Position numbers and translations under genes: made by a program. The notes under the pieces are model-generated. The model searched no databases. It saw only the letters and a list, made by a program, of their open reading frames with translations, and was not told the DNA's origin. 64,000 nt of DNA. Source: an uncultured Clostridia bacterium (GTDB lineage: Bacteria; Bacillota; Clostridia; Christensenellales; UBA1242). The stretch lies in contig CAKVLP010000001.1 in assembly GCA_934757825.1 (NCBI GenBank), forward strand, positions 62,001-126,000. The letters are read 5' to 3'. Below are positions 8,118 to 15,819 of this stretch, piece after piece (positions within the stretch are counted from its first letter, which is position 1; each line of letters opens with the position of its first letter).

Positions 8118-8743
8118 TATTCAGCATAAGCCTCCTCTATTTGTTTTACTGCATCTTTGGTTAAAACCAATTTGTCGCAAACGATGATGTCATAAACGTT
8201 TAGCAAACCAGCGGTTGTAACGTCGATAGATTGAATGTTTGCGCTAGCCTTGATAACATTTTCGTTGTTGCCCTTAGTTACGAACAAAACGTTTTTGTTA
8301 AGACCAAGGTCGGTGTAAACCTTCTTCATCAATTTGGTTTTAGCTTCTTTAAGTTGTAAATCATCTAGTACGATAATTTCTTTTTGAGCAAGTTTTTCAG
8401 AGATTGCGCTCTTGAAAGCAACTCTCTTTGCTTCCTTGTTTACTTTCTTAGAGAAATCGCGTGGCTTAGGTGCAAACACAATTCCACCGCCTCTCCATTG
8501 TGGGCCTTTGGTCGAACCTTGTCTAGCTCTACCAGTTCCCTTTTGACGCCAAGGTTTTTTAGCATGACCTCTAACTTCGCTACGAGTAAGAGTGCTCTTG
8601 GTACCTTGTCTTTGATTAGCAAGATATGCTACAACTACTTGATGGATTAAAGCCTCATTGTATTCTTGTTTAAAAACTTCGTCTTTAACTTTGATACTTT
8701 CAACTTCTTGTCCAGCCATATTTAAAACTTTAATATTTGCCAT
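8117..8743 (-). CDS. rplD: 50S ribosomal protein L4
   Basis: A 208-residue protein. The long internal loop that reaches the exit tunnel is visible as KPWRQKGTGRARQGSTKGPQ followed by WRGGGIVFAPKPRDFS. The globular part follows with VLFVTKGNNENVIKAS. In enteric bacteria L4 represses its own operon; whether that holds here is not shown by the sequence. AAGGAG precedes the ATG. Confidence 0.97.
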   Translation of the reverse strand: MANIKVLNMAGQEVESIKVKDEVFKQEYNEALIHQVVVAYLANQRQGTKSTLTRSEVRGHAKKPWRQKGTGRARQGSTKGPQWRGGGIVFAPKPRDFSKKVNKEAKRVAFKSAISEKLAQKEIIVLDDLQLKEAKTKLMKKVYTDLGLNKNVLFVTKGNNENVIKASANIQSIDVTTAGLLNVYDIIVCDKLVLTKDAVKQIEEAYAE

Positions 8744-8756
8744 AGTTAATTACTCC

Positions 8757-9386
8757 TTAATTTGCCTTAACCGCTTCTTTAATGCAAACCATACTACCCT
8801 TAGGTCCTGGAACTGCACCTTTAACAAGAAGGATGTTTCTGTCTAAATCTACTTTAACCACAGTAAGGTTTTGGATAGTAACACTTTCATTACCATATCT
8901 ACCAGAAAGTTTTTTACCCTTGAATACCTTAGCAGGGTAAGTATTACTACCGATAGAACCAGGGTGTCTGTGAACCGGGCCGTTACCGTGAGTCATTCTG
9001 TGACGTCTAAAATTCCAACGTTTAATGGTACCAGTGTAGCCGTGACCTTTTGATTTGCCACTAACGTCTACAAGGTCGCCTTCTGCAAATACACTGCAAT
9101 TGATTACATCGCCAAGTTTGTATTCGCCTTCCAACTTAAATTCTTTTACAAATCTTTTTGGTGTAACTTCTGCTTTTTTGAATTGTCCAAGTTGTGGTTT
9201 GTTAACCAAACTCTCTCTAATGTCACTGTAAGCAAGTTGAACTGCATCATAACCATCGTTATTTTGAGTCTTAACTTGTGTAACATAGCAAGGACCTGCT
9301 TCGATAACTGTAACAGGAACAACTAAGCCATTTTCAGAAAAGATTTGTGTCATACCAATTTTTTTGCCTAACAATGCTTTTTTCAT
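8757..9386 (-). CDS. rplC: 50S ribosomal protein L3
   Basis: A 209-residue early assembly protein. It opens MKKALLGKKIGMTQIFSENG, and the internal extension that reaches the peptidyl transferase centre is seen as KRWNFRRHRMTHGNGPVHRH and GSIGSNTYPAKVFKGKKLSG. Normal length, with a GAGGAGA ribosome-binding site. Confidence 0.97.
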   Translation of the reverse strand: MKKALLGKKIGMTQIFSENGLVVPVTVIEAGPCYVTQVKTQNNDGYDAVQLAYSDIRESLVNKPQLGQFKKAEVTPKRFVKEFKLEGEYKLGDVINCSVFAEGDLVDVSGKSKGHGYTGTIKRWNFRRHRMTHGNGPVHRHPGSIGSNTYPAKVFKGKKLSGRYGNESVTIQNLTVVKVDLDRNILLVKGAVPGPKGSMVCIKEAVKAN

Positions 9387-9403
9387 TTCAAACTCATCTC
9401 CTC

Positions 9404-9712
9404 TTACAATTTAATGTTGATATCTACGCCAGCAGGCAAGTCAAGTTTCATTAAAGCATCTACTGCCTTAGGTGAAGGACTATAAATATCAATCAACCTT
9501 TTATGTGTTTTCATTTCGAACTGTTCTCGTGAATCCTTATACTTGTGAGGAGCACGAATGATTGTAACCACTTCCCTGTCCGTAGGAAGAGGAATTGGAC
9601 CACTTATTTTTGCACCAAATCTTAGAGCTGTGTCAACAATTCTTTTGCAAGCTTGGTCGATAAGGTTGTGGTCATAAGCTAATAATTTAACTCTGATTTT
9701 TTGTGTTGCCAT
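9404..9712 (-). CDS. rpsJ: 30S ribosomal protein S10
   Basis: A 102-residue protein, first gene of the S10 operon. QKIRVKLLAYDHNLIDQACK, GPIPLPTDREVVTIIRAPHKYKDSREQFE and KRLIDIYSPSPKAVDALMKLDLPAGVDI are typical S10 segments. S10 also acts as NusE in transcription antitermination. GGAGG lies just upstream of the ATG, and the operon promoter is at 9936-9964. Confidence 0.97.
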   Translation of the reverse strand: MATQKIRVKLLAYDHNLIDQACKRIVDTALRFGAKISGPIPLPTDREVVTIIRAPHKYKDSREQFEMKTHKRLIDIYSPSPKAVDALMKLDLPAGVDINIKL

Positions 9713-9935
9713 TAATTTTCCTCCGTTTAACTAATTTACCCATCGTATTGAATTTAGCACTTTTTTATAATATTAAAACACTTTACCGTGTGTTCCACGC
9801 TGTAACTCAAAAAAAATTGTGCTTTACAATGGTTGTTTATGATCCTTGTATAAACCATAGTCCGTGTAAATTATCCCCTAGATTTGGCAGGTCTAAAAGG
9901 TAACTTCACACATCTACCCATATTACAGCAAGTAC
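9713..9935 (-). promoter_or_regulatory. Long 5' leader of the S10 operon
   Basis: About 215 bases lie between the predicted transcription start and the rpsJ ATG. The leader holds no credible ORF and contains a run of eight T (minus strand) about 100 bases before rpsJ. I do not recognise a known riboswitch or ribosomal leader. Such a long untranslated leader could host autoregulation by a ribosomal protein or attenuation; that is inference. Confidence 0.4.
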
Positions 9936-9964
9936 ATTTTACCTTAATTTAGGCGTGTTGTCAA
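9936..9964 (-). promoter_or_regulatory. Sigma-A promoter of the S10/spc operon
   Basis: On the minus strand: TTGACA (9959-9964), a 17-bp spacer and TAAAAT (9936-9941), with TG-rich flanks. It is a near-consensus vegetative promoter placed about 225 bases before rpsJ. No other strong promoter was seen within the operon, so it probably drives all the ribosomal genes here. Confidence 0.85.
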
Positions 9965-10035
9965 CACTTATTTTCAAAAAAACAAATAATAAACGCAATA
10001 AATTTTGGTTAGTTTGCACAAATTTGCAAATAATG

Positions 10036-10066
10036 AAAAAAGTAAGCCCGAAAAAGACTTACTTTT
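10036..10066 (-). terminator. Intrinsic terminator after the 75-aa membrane protein gene
   Basis: AAAAGTAAG (10038-10046) pairs with CTTACTTTT (10058-10066). On the minus strand the stem is followed by a T run. It lies just after the stop at 10075 and isolates the gene from the S10 promoter. Confidence 0.75.
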
Positions 10067-10074
10067 AATAAAGA

Positions 10075-10302
10075 TTATAATGATAATAATATAGAATAAG
10101 TAATTAGTAATGCAAGGCAGATAATGCTCATCCAAAAACAAAACCAGTTTTTGATAGGTTTTTTCTCATCGCCTTTGCGGAATGCATATATCAAGAACAC
10201 AAACGTCAACAATAGCAAAACAACAATAATGCTACCCTTTACTGCGGGCTTAACATTCCTAACAATTGAATTATAAAAATTGTTCCACATTGCTTCAAAC
10301 AT
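10075..10302 (-). CDS. Small two-helix membrane protein, function unknown
   Basis: A 75-residue protein with two predicted membrane segments (about residues 22-41, IIVVLLLLTFVFLIYAF, and 54-73, FWMSIICLALLITYSILL) separated by a basic loop (RKGDEKKPIKN). It has its own consensus promoter, an AGGAAGG ribosome-binding site and a terminator, so it is a real independent gene. Its position between the glycolytic and ribosomal operons recalls the small SecG-like two-helix proteins near glycolytic genes in Firmicutes. Two helices and a size near 75 aa fit SecG, but I cannot confirm SecG motifs. Confidence 0.65.
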   Translation of the reverse strand: MFEAMWNNFYNSIVRNVKPAVKGSIIVVLLLLTFVFLIYAFRKGDEKKPIKNWFCFWMSIICLALLITYSILLSL

Positions 10303-10329
10303 TTGTAAATACCTTCCTATTCTATCCTT

Positions 10330-10359
10330 AGTATAACCTACTTAAACACCTAGTGTCAA
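10330..10359 (-). promoter_or_regulatory. Sigma-A promoter of the 75-aa membrane protein gene
   Basis: Minus strand TTGACA (10354-10359), an 18-bp spacer and TATACT (10330-10335). The -35 box lies immediately after the gpmI stop codon. Confidence 0.8.
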
Positions 10360-11910
10360 CTATTTTATTATCATAGAAGGTGCTTCAAACTCACTTGGGG
10401 CTTCAATTCCAAGCAAATCTAGAATTGTAGGCGAGATGTTTGCCAACTTGCCGTCTTTTCGTAGTTTCAGTTTTTCGTCCGAGTTGCTTATCACTATGAA
10501 AGGCACCTTGTTTGTAGTGTGGTCGGTTAAAACCCTGCCCTCTTTATCTAGCATACACTCTGCGTTTCCGTGGTCAGCAATCACGATAGCAATTCCGCCA
10601 ATTTCCAAGATTGCATCGATTAAACGTTTTAGTTGGACGTCCAAAACCTTAACGGCCTCAATCGCTGCTTGCAAGTTCCCGGTGTGTCCAATCATATCGC
10701 AATTGGAATAATTAAGTGCCATAAAGCCGTACTTCTTTGTTTTAATCTCCTCAATCGCCTTATCGGTAATTTCCACCGCTCTCATCTGTGGAACTGCGTC
10801 AAAAGGCACGTCCTTTATGGTGTTTATCAAAAACCTTTCTTCGCCAGGATATGACTCTTCAATTCCGCCGTTCAAGAAATATGTTACGTGCGCATATTTG
10901 GTGGTTTCGGAAATCTTAAACTGCTTTATGCCGTGATTTGATAGCACGTGTGACAAGTTCATATCCACAGGCTCTTCTTTGAAAGCGATGTGTAGATTTT
11001 TGAATGATTTGTTGTAGTTGTTAAAGCCCACATAATATAGGTTTTTAAACTTAACAACTGGGAACGCGTTAAAGTCCTCAACAAGTGCTTCGGTAATTTG
11101 TCTAGCGCGGTCCTCTCTAAAATTATAGAATATAACAGCGTCGTTATCCTTGATTGTTGCAACGGGTGCGCCGTTTTCCACCATTACAACTGGCTCAACA
11201 AACTCGTCGTACACGCCACGAGAATAACTGCTTTCAAGGGCGTAAATTGGGTCGTCGCAATAATAATCGCACTCGCCAAAAACAAGCGTTTTGTACGCCT
11301 TTTCGGTCAAATCCCAAAACTTTTCGCGGTTCATAGCGTAAAATCTGCCCATAACAGTGGCAATTTTGTAATTGAACCCGTCTTTGTTTACTTCGGCAAG
11401 TTTGTCTTGCAACATCTTAACATATTTTACACCAGCGTCGCGATAAGTGTCTCTGCCATCAGTGAAGCAGTGAATATACACCTTTTTAACGTCGTTTTGT
11501 TTTGCCATATCAAGAAGGGCAAACAAATGATATATATTGCTATGCACTCCCCCGTCAGATAAAAGACCCATTAAATGCAAGGAACTATCGTTGTTTTTCG
11601 CAAATTGCATAGCACTTAAAATCTCTTTGTTTTTGAAAAATTCTTTCGTCCTTATATCGTTAAGGATTTTTTGCGAAACTTGGAAAACAACTTTGCCAGC
11701 ACCGATGTTTAGGTGCCCCACTTCGCTGTTGCCCATTTGTCCTGCTGGAAGACCTACTGCCTCGCCACTTGCCTCGATTGGCACGCTAGGATATGTTTTA
11801 AAATAGTGTAAAAAGTTTTTAGGGTCAGCCTGGGCAATCGCATTGCCATAACTATCCTTATTAAGTCCAAATCCGTCTAAGATAATAAGGCCTACAAAAT
11901 CAGATTTCAT
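10360..11910 (-). CDS. gpmI: 2,3-bisphosphoglycerate-independent phosphoglycerate mutase
   Basis: Interconverts 3- and 2-phosphoglycerate in glycolysis, a manganese-dependent alkaline-phosphatase superfamily enzyme. The 516-residue length is normal. Metal and catalytic motifs are visible: LDGFG (Asp12), GNSEVGHLNIGAG with the phosphorylated Ser62, TDGRDT, NFREDRARQ and the C-terminal ADHGNAE. It is last in the pgk-tpiA-gpmI operon and begins directly after tpiA. The enolase gene that often follows is absent here. Confidence 0.97.
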   Translation of the reverse strand: MKSDFVGLIILDGFGLNKDSYGNAIAQADPKNFLHYFKTYPSVPIEASGEAVGLPAGQMGNSEVGHLNIGAGKVVFQVSQKILNDIRTKEFFKNKEILSAMQFAKNNDSSLHLMGLLSDGGVHSNIYHLFALLDMAKQNDVKKVYIHCFTDGRDTYRDAGVKYVKMLQDKLAEVNKDGFNYKIATVMGRFYAMNREKFWDLTEKAYKTLVFGECDYYCDDPIYALESSYSRGVYDEFVEPVVMVENGAPVATIKDNDAVIFYNFREDRARQITEALVEDFNAFPVVKFKNLYYVGFNNYNKSFKNLHIAFKEEPVDMNLSHVLSNHGIKQFKISETTKYAHVTYFLNGGIEESYPGEERFLINTIKDVPFDAVPQMRAVEITDKAIEEIKTKKYGFMALNYSNCDMIGHTGNLQAAIEAVKVLDVQLKRLIDAILEIGGIAIVIADHGNAECMLDKEGRVLTDHTTNKVPFIVISNSDEKLKLRKDGKLANISPTILDLLGIEAPSEFEAPSMIIK

Positions 11911-12666
11911 TTACTCTTCCACCGCCGTGTTAATTATTTTTTCATATTTGGCTAAATCAAGGCACGCACCGCCAATAAGCCCGCCGTCGATATGTGTCTT
12001 GGAAAGTATGTCTTGAGCGTTATCGGCATTTAATGACCCGCCATAAAGTAGCACAATTTCGCCATTAGTAAGGTCATATTGTTTTGCCAAGTACTCTTTT
12101 ATAAACTTTGCCATTTCCTCGGCTTGTTTGCTGGTTGCAGAAACGCCAGTGCCTATTGCCCATACTGGTTCGTAGGCAAACACAATTTTTTTGATTTCGC
12201 TCGCTGTCAAATCTTGCAAACCCTCGTCAAGTTGGGTCTTTATAACCTTTTTAGTAAGGTTTTTATCCCTCTCGTCTTTTGTTTCGCCAAAGCACAAAAT
12301 TGGACGAACACCCTCTTTTAGTAATGCTTTTAGTTTTAGGTTGATTTTTTCGTTGGTTTCGTTGTCGTAAGCACGTCTTTCGCTATGCCCAACAAGGCAG
12401 GTTTTGCACCCAAACTCCTTTAACATAGGAATGCTCACTTCGCCAGTAAACGCACCCTTTGGCTCAAAATGGCAATTTTGTGCGCCATACAAAACCTTGG
12501 ATTTTTTAAGCATTTTTTCTGCCAAATACAAATATGGATATGGCAAACTTATGCAAACCTCGTTTTCACTTGATTTAGCGATTTTATTAAGTTTTTTGAA
12601 ATATTCAGCCAAATCGCAAGTCGGCTTATTCATCTTTAAATTTCCAAACAAATAAAGTTTTTTCAT
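11911..12666 (-). CDS. tpiA: Triosephosphate isomerase
   Basis: Interconverts dihydroxyacetone phosphate and glyceraldehyde 3-phosphate. The 251-residue TIM barrel shows all catalytic parts: Asn9 and Lys11 in GNLKMNK, His94 in VGHSERR, Glu166 in AYEPVWAIGTG, and the phosphate loop LYGGSLNADN. It lies between pgk and gpmI with almost no spacing, a typical glycolytic operon. Confidence 0.97.
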   Translation of the reverse strand: MKKLYLFGNLKMNKPTCDLAEYFKKLNKIAKSSENEVCISLPYPYLYLAEKMLKKSKVLYGAQNCHFEPKGAFTGEVSIPMLKEFGCKTCLVGHSERRAYDNETNEKINLKLKALLKEGVRPILCFGETKDERDKNLTKKVIKTQLDEGLQDLTASEIKKIVFAYEPVWAIGTGVSATSKQAEEMAKFIKEYLAKQYDLTNGEIVLLYGGSLNADNAQDILSKTHIDGGLIGGACLDLAKYEKIINTAVEE

Positions 12667-12679
12667 TCGTCAAATTCCC

Positions 12680-13867
12680 CTAAACTATTTTATTTTCGAT
12701 AATGTCAACTGCTGGCAAAACCTTGCCTTCCAAAAGTTTTAGGCTAGCCCCGCCACCGGTCGAGATATGTGTAATCTTCTTCTCAAAGCCCATATGCATA
12801 ATTGCCGATGCGCTATCTCCTCCGCCGACAATTGACACGCTGTGACTTTTAGCAACTGCTTTTGCCACCTTGTAAGTGCCCGTAGCAAATGCGGTGTTTT
12901 CAAATACACCCATTGGTCCATTCCAAATAATGGTCTTGGCGTGCTTAATAGCCTTAGCAAATAGTTTTATGGTCTTTTTGCCGATGTCAAGCCCCATTTT
13001 GTCCTTAGGAATATCCACCTCTTTTAGATAGTCGCCCTCTTTTGCATTTATGTCGCCAGCAACAACCACATCTACTGGAAGCAAAATGTTTACGCCCTTT
13101 TCTTTGGCTCTTTCAAGTGCTTTTTTGCACATATCAAGTTGCTCGTCGTCCACTAGCGAATTGCCTACATTTTTGCCCATTGCTTTAAGGAAAGTAAATG
13201 CCATTCCGCCACCGATGATAATAGTGTTGGCACTTTCCACTAGAGTGTTAACAATAGGAAGTTTGTCGGCAACTTTCGCTCCGCCAAGTATTGCCACAAA
13301 CGGAAGTTTTGGGTTGTTAATCGACCCGCAAATCATTTTAAGTTCTTTCTCAATTAAAAAGCCGATTGCATTAGGAAGCAATTTTGCCACGCCATATGTG
13401 GAAGCGTGTTTTCTGTGCGATGTACCGAATGCGTCGTTAACATACACGTCTGCCATACTTGCAAGTTTTTCCGCAAACGCCTTGTCGTTTTCTTCCTCGC
13501 CCTTTTCGTAGCGAAGGTTCTCTATCAATAAAACCTGCCCAGGAAGTAGGTTTTTGGACTTTTGCATAGCATCTTCCCCAACCACATCGGTCGCGAAAAA
13601 TACTTGGGTGTCTGGCATAAGTTGTTGAAGCCTTTCGTACACAGGCTTTAGCGAAAACTCAGGCACAACTTCGCCGTCTGGGCGACCAAGGTGGCTCATT
13701 AAAATTACGCCCGCACCCCTATTTAGCAAATAGTTAATAGTTGGCAACGCCTCTTTAATACGAGTGTCGTCGCCAATAACGCCGTTTTTAAGTGGAACAT
13801 TGAAGTCCACCCTAACGATAACTTTTTTATTTAAAACATCAATATCCGCTATGGTCTTTTTATCCAT
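12680..13867 (-). CDS. pgk: Phosphoglycerate kinase
   Basis: Transfers the acyl phosphate of 1,3-bisphosphoglycerate to ADP. 395 residues, normal. Seen are the substrate loop VIVRVDFNVPLKNG, MSHLGRPDG, the hinge region with ILGGAKVADK, WNGPMGVFE and the nucleotide loop GGGDSASAI near the C-terminus. It is the first gene of the pgk-tpiA-gpmI operon. An AAGGGGA ribosome-binding site lies upstream. The usual gapA partner is not in this operon. Confidence 0.97.
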   Translation of the reverse strand: MDKKTIADIDVLNKKVIVRVDFNVPLKNGVIGDDTRIKEALPTINYLLNRGAGVILMSHLGRPDGEVVPEFSLKPVYERLQQLMPDTQVFFATDVVGEDAMQKSKNLLPGQVLLIENLRYEKGEEENDKAFAEKLASMADVYVNDAFGTSHRKHASTYGVAKLLPNAIGFLIEKELKMICGSINNPKLPFVAILGGAKVADKLPIVNTLVESANTIIIGGGMAFTFLKAMGKNVGNSLVDDEQLDMCKKALERAKEKGVNILLPVDVVVAGDINAKEGDYLKEVDIPKDKMGLDIGKKTIKLFAKAIKHAKTIIWNGPMGVFENTAFATGTYKVAKAVAKSHSVSIVGGGDSASAIMHMGFEKKITHISTGGGASLKLLEGKVLPAVDIIENKIV

Positions 13868-13911
13868 ATCAAATCCCCTTATTTGTTGAAATATTCTTAT
13901 ACAATTAGTTT

Positions 13912-13940
13912 ATTATATTAAGAGATTTTTAGCAAATAAA
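13912..13940 (-). promoter_or_regulatory. Possible promoter of the pgk operon
   Basis: Minus strand TATAAT (13912-13917) with a weak TTTATT (13935-13940) 17 bp upstream. The -10 is perfect and the -35 poor, so an activator or another start is possible. Confidence 0.4.
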
Positions 13941-13949
13941 TCCACAAAA

Positions 13950-13974
13950 AAAATGGAATTTTTTTATTCCATTT
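13950..13974 (-). terminator. Terminator overlapping the end of dus
   Basis: AAATGGAAT pairs with ATTCCATTT, the second arm covering the dus stop codon; a run of T follows on the minus strand. Confidence 0.7.
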
Positions 13975-14908
13975 CTTCTTTTGTCGCATAAAAATCTTCA
14001 ATTAGTTTTAACACACCGTCTAGGGTCGGCTCTTCCACAATTTTCACTCTAAGTTTTGTGACGTCGCGCTCGTTTTTGACATACCAAAGCAAGTGCTTTC
14101 GCATATGTTTTACAACAAACTCCTCAGGATAATACTTTCGAAGCAATTCAATATGTTTTTTGATGAAATACAACTGAGGTTTTTCCTCGGTTTTACCTAG
14201 GATTTCCTTAAACACATATGGTTTTCCTAGCGACGCTCTGCCCACCATAACAGCCGAACAGCCGGTGTAACCCATCATATGTTCAAAAGACACCCTATCG
14301 CACACGTCTCCGTTGCCAATAACTGGGATATTTACCGCTTCAACCACGCGCTTTATGATGTCTAAATCCACCTGTCCCGAATAGCCTTGTTCTTTGGTTC
14401 TGCCGTGGACTGTTATTGCACTGGCACCCGAGCGCTCGCACATTTTGGCAAATTCTACGGCGTTTTCAGCGCCCTCCCAGCCTTTACGGAACTTCACAGT
14501 AACAGGCTTTGAGGTCGCATTAACGCACGCGCGTATTATTTCAGATGCAAGGTCCAGGTTTTTCATAAGGCTAACACCTTGCCCATTTTTAACTATTTTT
14601 GGGGCTGGGCAACCCATATTTAGGTCGATTATATCAAACTTTTCTAGATGTGGGGCACGGCACGCTTTTGCCATAATATCAGGTTCGTTGCCAAAAAGTT
14701 GGACTATTTTAATTCTTTCGTTGTCCGCAGTGCCTAGCATATCAAATGTTTTTTTGTTGCCGAAAACAATCGCTTTGGCGCTAATTAGTTCGGTCTCACC
14801 AGCGTCCGCCCCGCTCTCAACGGCAAGGCTTCGAAAAGCGACATCGGTTATGTCTGCCATAGGCGCAAGTATTAAGTTGTTTTTAAATTCGATATGTCCT
14901 ATTTTCAT
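13964..14908 (-). CDS. dus: tRNA-dihydrouridine synthase, DusB-like
   Basis: An FMN-dependent TIM-barrel enzyme that reduces uridine to dihydrouridine in the tRNA D-loop. The 314-residue protein shows LAPMADITDVAFR, IVQLFGNEP, LNMGCPAPKI with the catalytic Cys100, TVKFRKGW, ITVHGRT and IGNGDVCD, all diagnostic. Length is typical of the DusB group. It is a single-gene unit with a good promoter, and an array of CATATG boxes lies upstream (14969-15024). Exact uridine specificity cannot be read from the sequence. Confidence 0.93.
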   Translation of the reverse strand: MKIGHIEFKNNLILAPMADITDVAFRSLAVESGADAGETELISAKAIVFGNKKTFDMLGTADNERIKIVQLFGNEPDIMAKACRAPHLEKFDIIDLNMGCPAPKIVKNGQGVSLMKNLDLASEIIRACVNATSKPVTVKFRKGWEGAENAVEFAKMCERSGASAITVHGRTKEQGYSGQVDLDIIKRVVEAVNIPVIGNGDVCDRVSFEHMMGYTGCSAVMVGRASLGKPYVFKEILGKTEEKPQLYFIKKHIELLRKYYPEEFVVKHMRKHLLWYVKNERDVTKLRVKIVEEPTLDGVLKLIEDFYATKEEME

Positions 14909-14914
14909 ATTGTT

Positions 14915-14943
14915 ATATTATCACACCTAGCGCAATTTTTCAA
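14915..14943 (-). promoter_or_regulatory. Sigma-A promoter of dus
   Basis: Minus strand TTGAAA (14938-14943), 17 bp, TAATAT (14915-14920) with an extended TG before the -10. The transcription start falls only a few bases before the ATG at 14908, so the leader is very short or absent. Confidence 0.7.
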
Positions 14944-14968
14944 TCACTATTTACGTGCAACAGTCCCT

Positions 14969-15024
14969 CATATGTTAAATTACCACATATGTTTTAATCC
15001 AACATATGACCAAAAGTACATATA
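14969..15024. repeat. Array of four CATATG-type boxes with 16-17 bp period
   Basis: CATATG occurs at 14969, 14986 and 15003, and a degenerate CATATA at about 15019. The spacing is 17, 17 and 16 bp, and the DNA between boxes is partly conserved (TTAAATTACCA, TTTTAATCCAA). The array lies just upstream of the dus promoter and after the hup terminator. It looks like a set of direct operator half sites for a regulator; no protein is identified. Confidence 0.5.
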
Positions 15025-15045
15025 TTTTACTACTCTGCAAACAAC

Positions 15046-15078
15046 AAAAAAATCACGGTCTGGCCGTGACTTTTTTTA
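15046..15078 (-). terminator. Intrinsic terminator after hup
   Basis: TCACGG (15053-15058) pairs with CCGTGA (15064-15069), flanked by A7 and T7 tracts. It ends the HU transcript and could work in both directions. Confidence 0.85.
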
Positions 15079-15087
15079 TTAAAGTGC

Positions 15088-15366
15088 TTATTTCTTGTTA
15101 ACTGCATCTTTTAAAGCTTTTGCTGCTTTGAATACAGGAGCTTTGCTTGCAGGAACTTTAATAACTGCTTTTGTTCTTGGGTTGATGCTGTTTCTAGCTG
15201 CTCTTTTTCTTACTACGAATTTACCAAGACCAGCGATAGCAACCTCGTTGCCTTTAACCATACATTCTGTTGTGGTATTAACGAATTCATCGATAACAGC
15301 GGCAACTTCTTTTTGAGTAAGCCCAACTTTTTCAGCAATTAACTTAACTAATTCACTTTTGTTCAT
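15088..15366 (-). CDS. hup: DNA-binding protein HU
   Basis: A 92-residue nucleoid protein with the standard HU fold: MNKSELVKLIAEKVGLTQKE, the FVVRKRAARNSINPRTK DNA-binding arm with the tip Asn-Pro, and KAPVFKAAKALKDAVN. HU bends and compacts DNA as a dimer. It has its own promoter at 15397-15425. A second, more divergent HU gene lies just upstream at 15496-15768. Confidence 0.95.
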   Translation of the reverse strand: MNKSELVKLIAEKVGLTQKEVAAVIDEFVNTTTECMVKGNEVAIAGLGKFVVRKRAARNSINPRTKAVIKVPASKAPVFKAAKALKDAVNKK

Positions 15367-15396
15367 TATTAAATTCTCCTTTAATTTTGATACCCA

Positions 15397-15425
15397 ATTA
15401 TATCAAATAAAAGTCTAAAAACCAA
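15397..15425 (-). promoter_or_regulatory. Sigma-A promoter of hup
   Basis: Minus strand TTGGTT (15420-15425), 17 bp, TATAAT (15397-15402) with an extended TG (TTTGATATAAT). Confidence 0.75.
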
Positions 15426-15495
15426 ACAATTTTAGCCATTTTTCTCAAATCTATGCTATTTTTCAAGCAATTTTACCTAAAATTAGGCTAAAATA

Positions 15496-15768
15496 CTAAA
15501 AAATGGCTTGTTTTAAGTTTTTTGCGGGCTTAAAATATGGCATTTTCGATGCAGGCAAAACAAACTCTTTTTTCGTTTGCGGATTGAAGGCTTTGCGAGC
15601 GTTTTTGTTTTTGACTTGAAACTTTCCAAAGCCAATCAAATTTACATTGTCTCCGTTTTTTAAGGTCGATTTAACAATTTCCATCAATGCGTTAAGGCAG
15701 TTTCCGCAATCCTTTTGAGTAAGCCTACTTTCTTTGCTTAAATTTTTTACCAATTCTGCTTTGTTCAT
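15496..15768 (-). CDS. HU-family DNA-binding protein, divergent paralogue
   Basis: A 90-residue HU/IHF-family protein: MNKAELVKNLSKESRLTQKD, GFGKFQVKNKNARKAFNPQTKKEF and KMPYFKPAKNLKQAIF. It differs from its neighbour HU at most variable positions and carries two Cys close together (DCGNCLNAL). It follows the flippase gene by only 51 bases with a GGAGGTG ribosome-binding site, so it is probably co-transcribed with spoVT and the flippase. A sporulation-stage HU variant is possible but is inference. Confidence 0.88.
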   Translation of the reverse strand: MNKAELVKNLSKESRLTQKDCGNCLNALMEIVKSTLKNGDNVNLIGFGKFQVKNKNARKAFNPQTKKEFVLPASKMPYFKPAKNLKQAIF

Positions 15769-15819
15769 ATAGCACCTCCGTTTTTGTGATTATTGTCAAA
15801 GGGAGGGCTATTTATACCA

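Noticed and set aside
14969..15024. CATATG array as a short CRISPR or iteron origin
   Set aside because: The repeat is only 6 bp, spacers are 10-11 bp and partly alike, and no cas or replication initiator gene is near.
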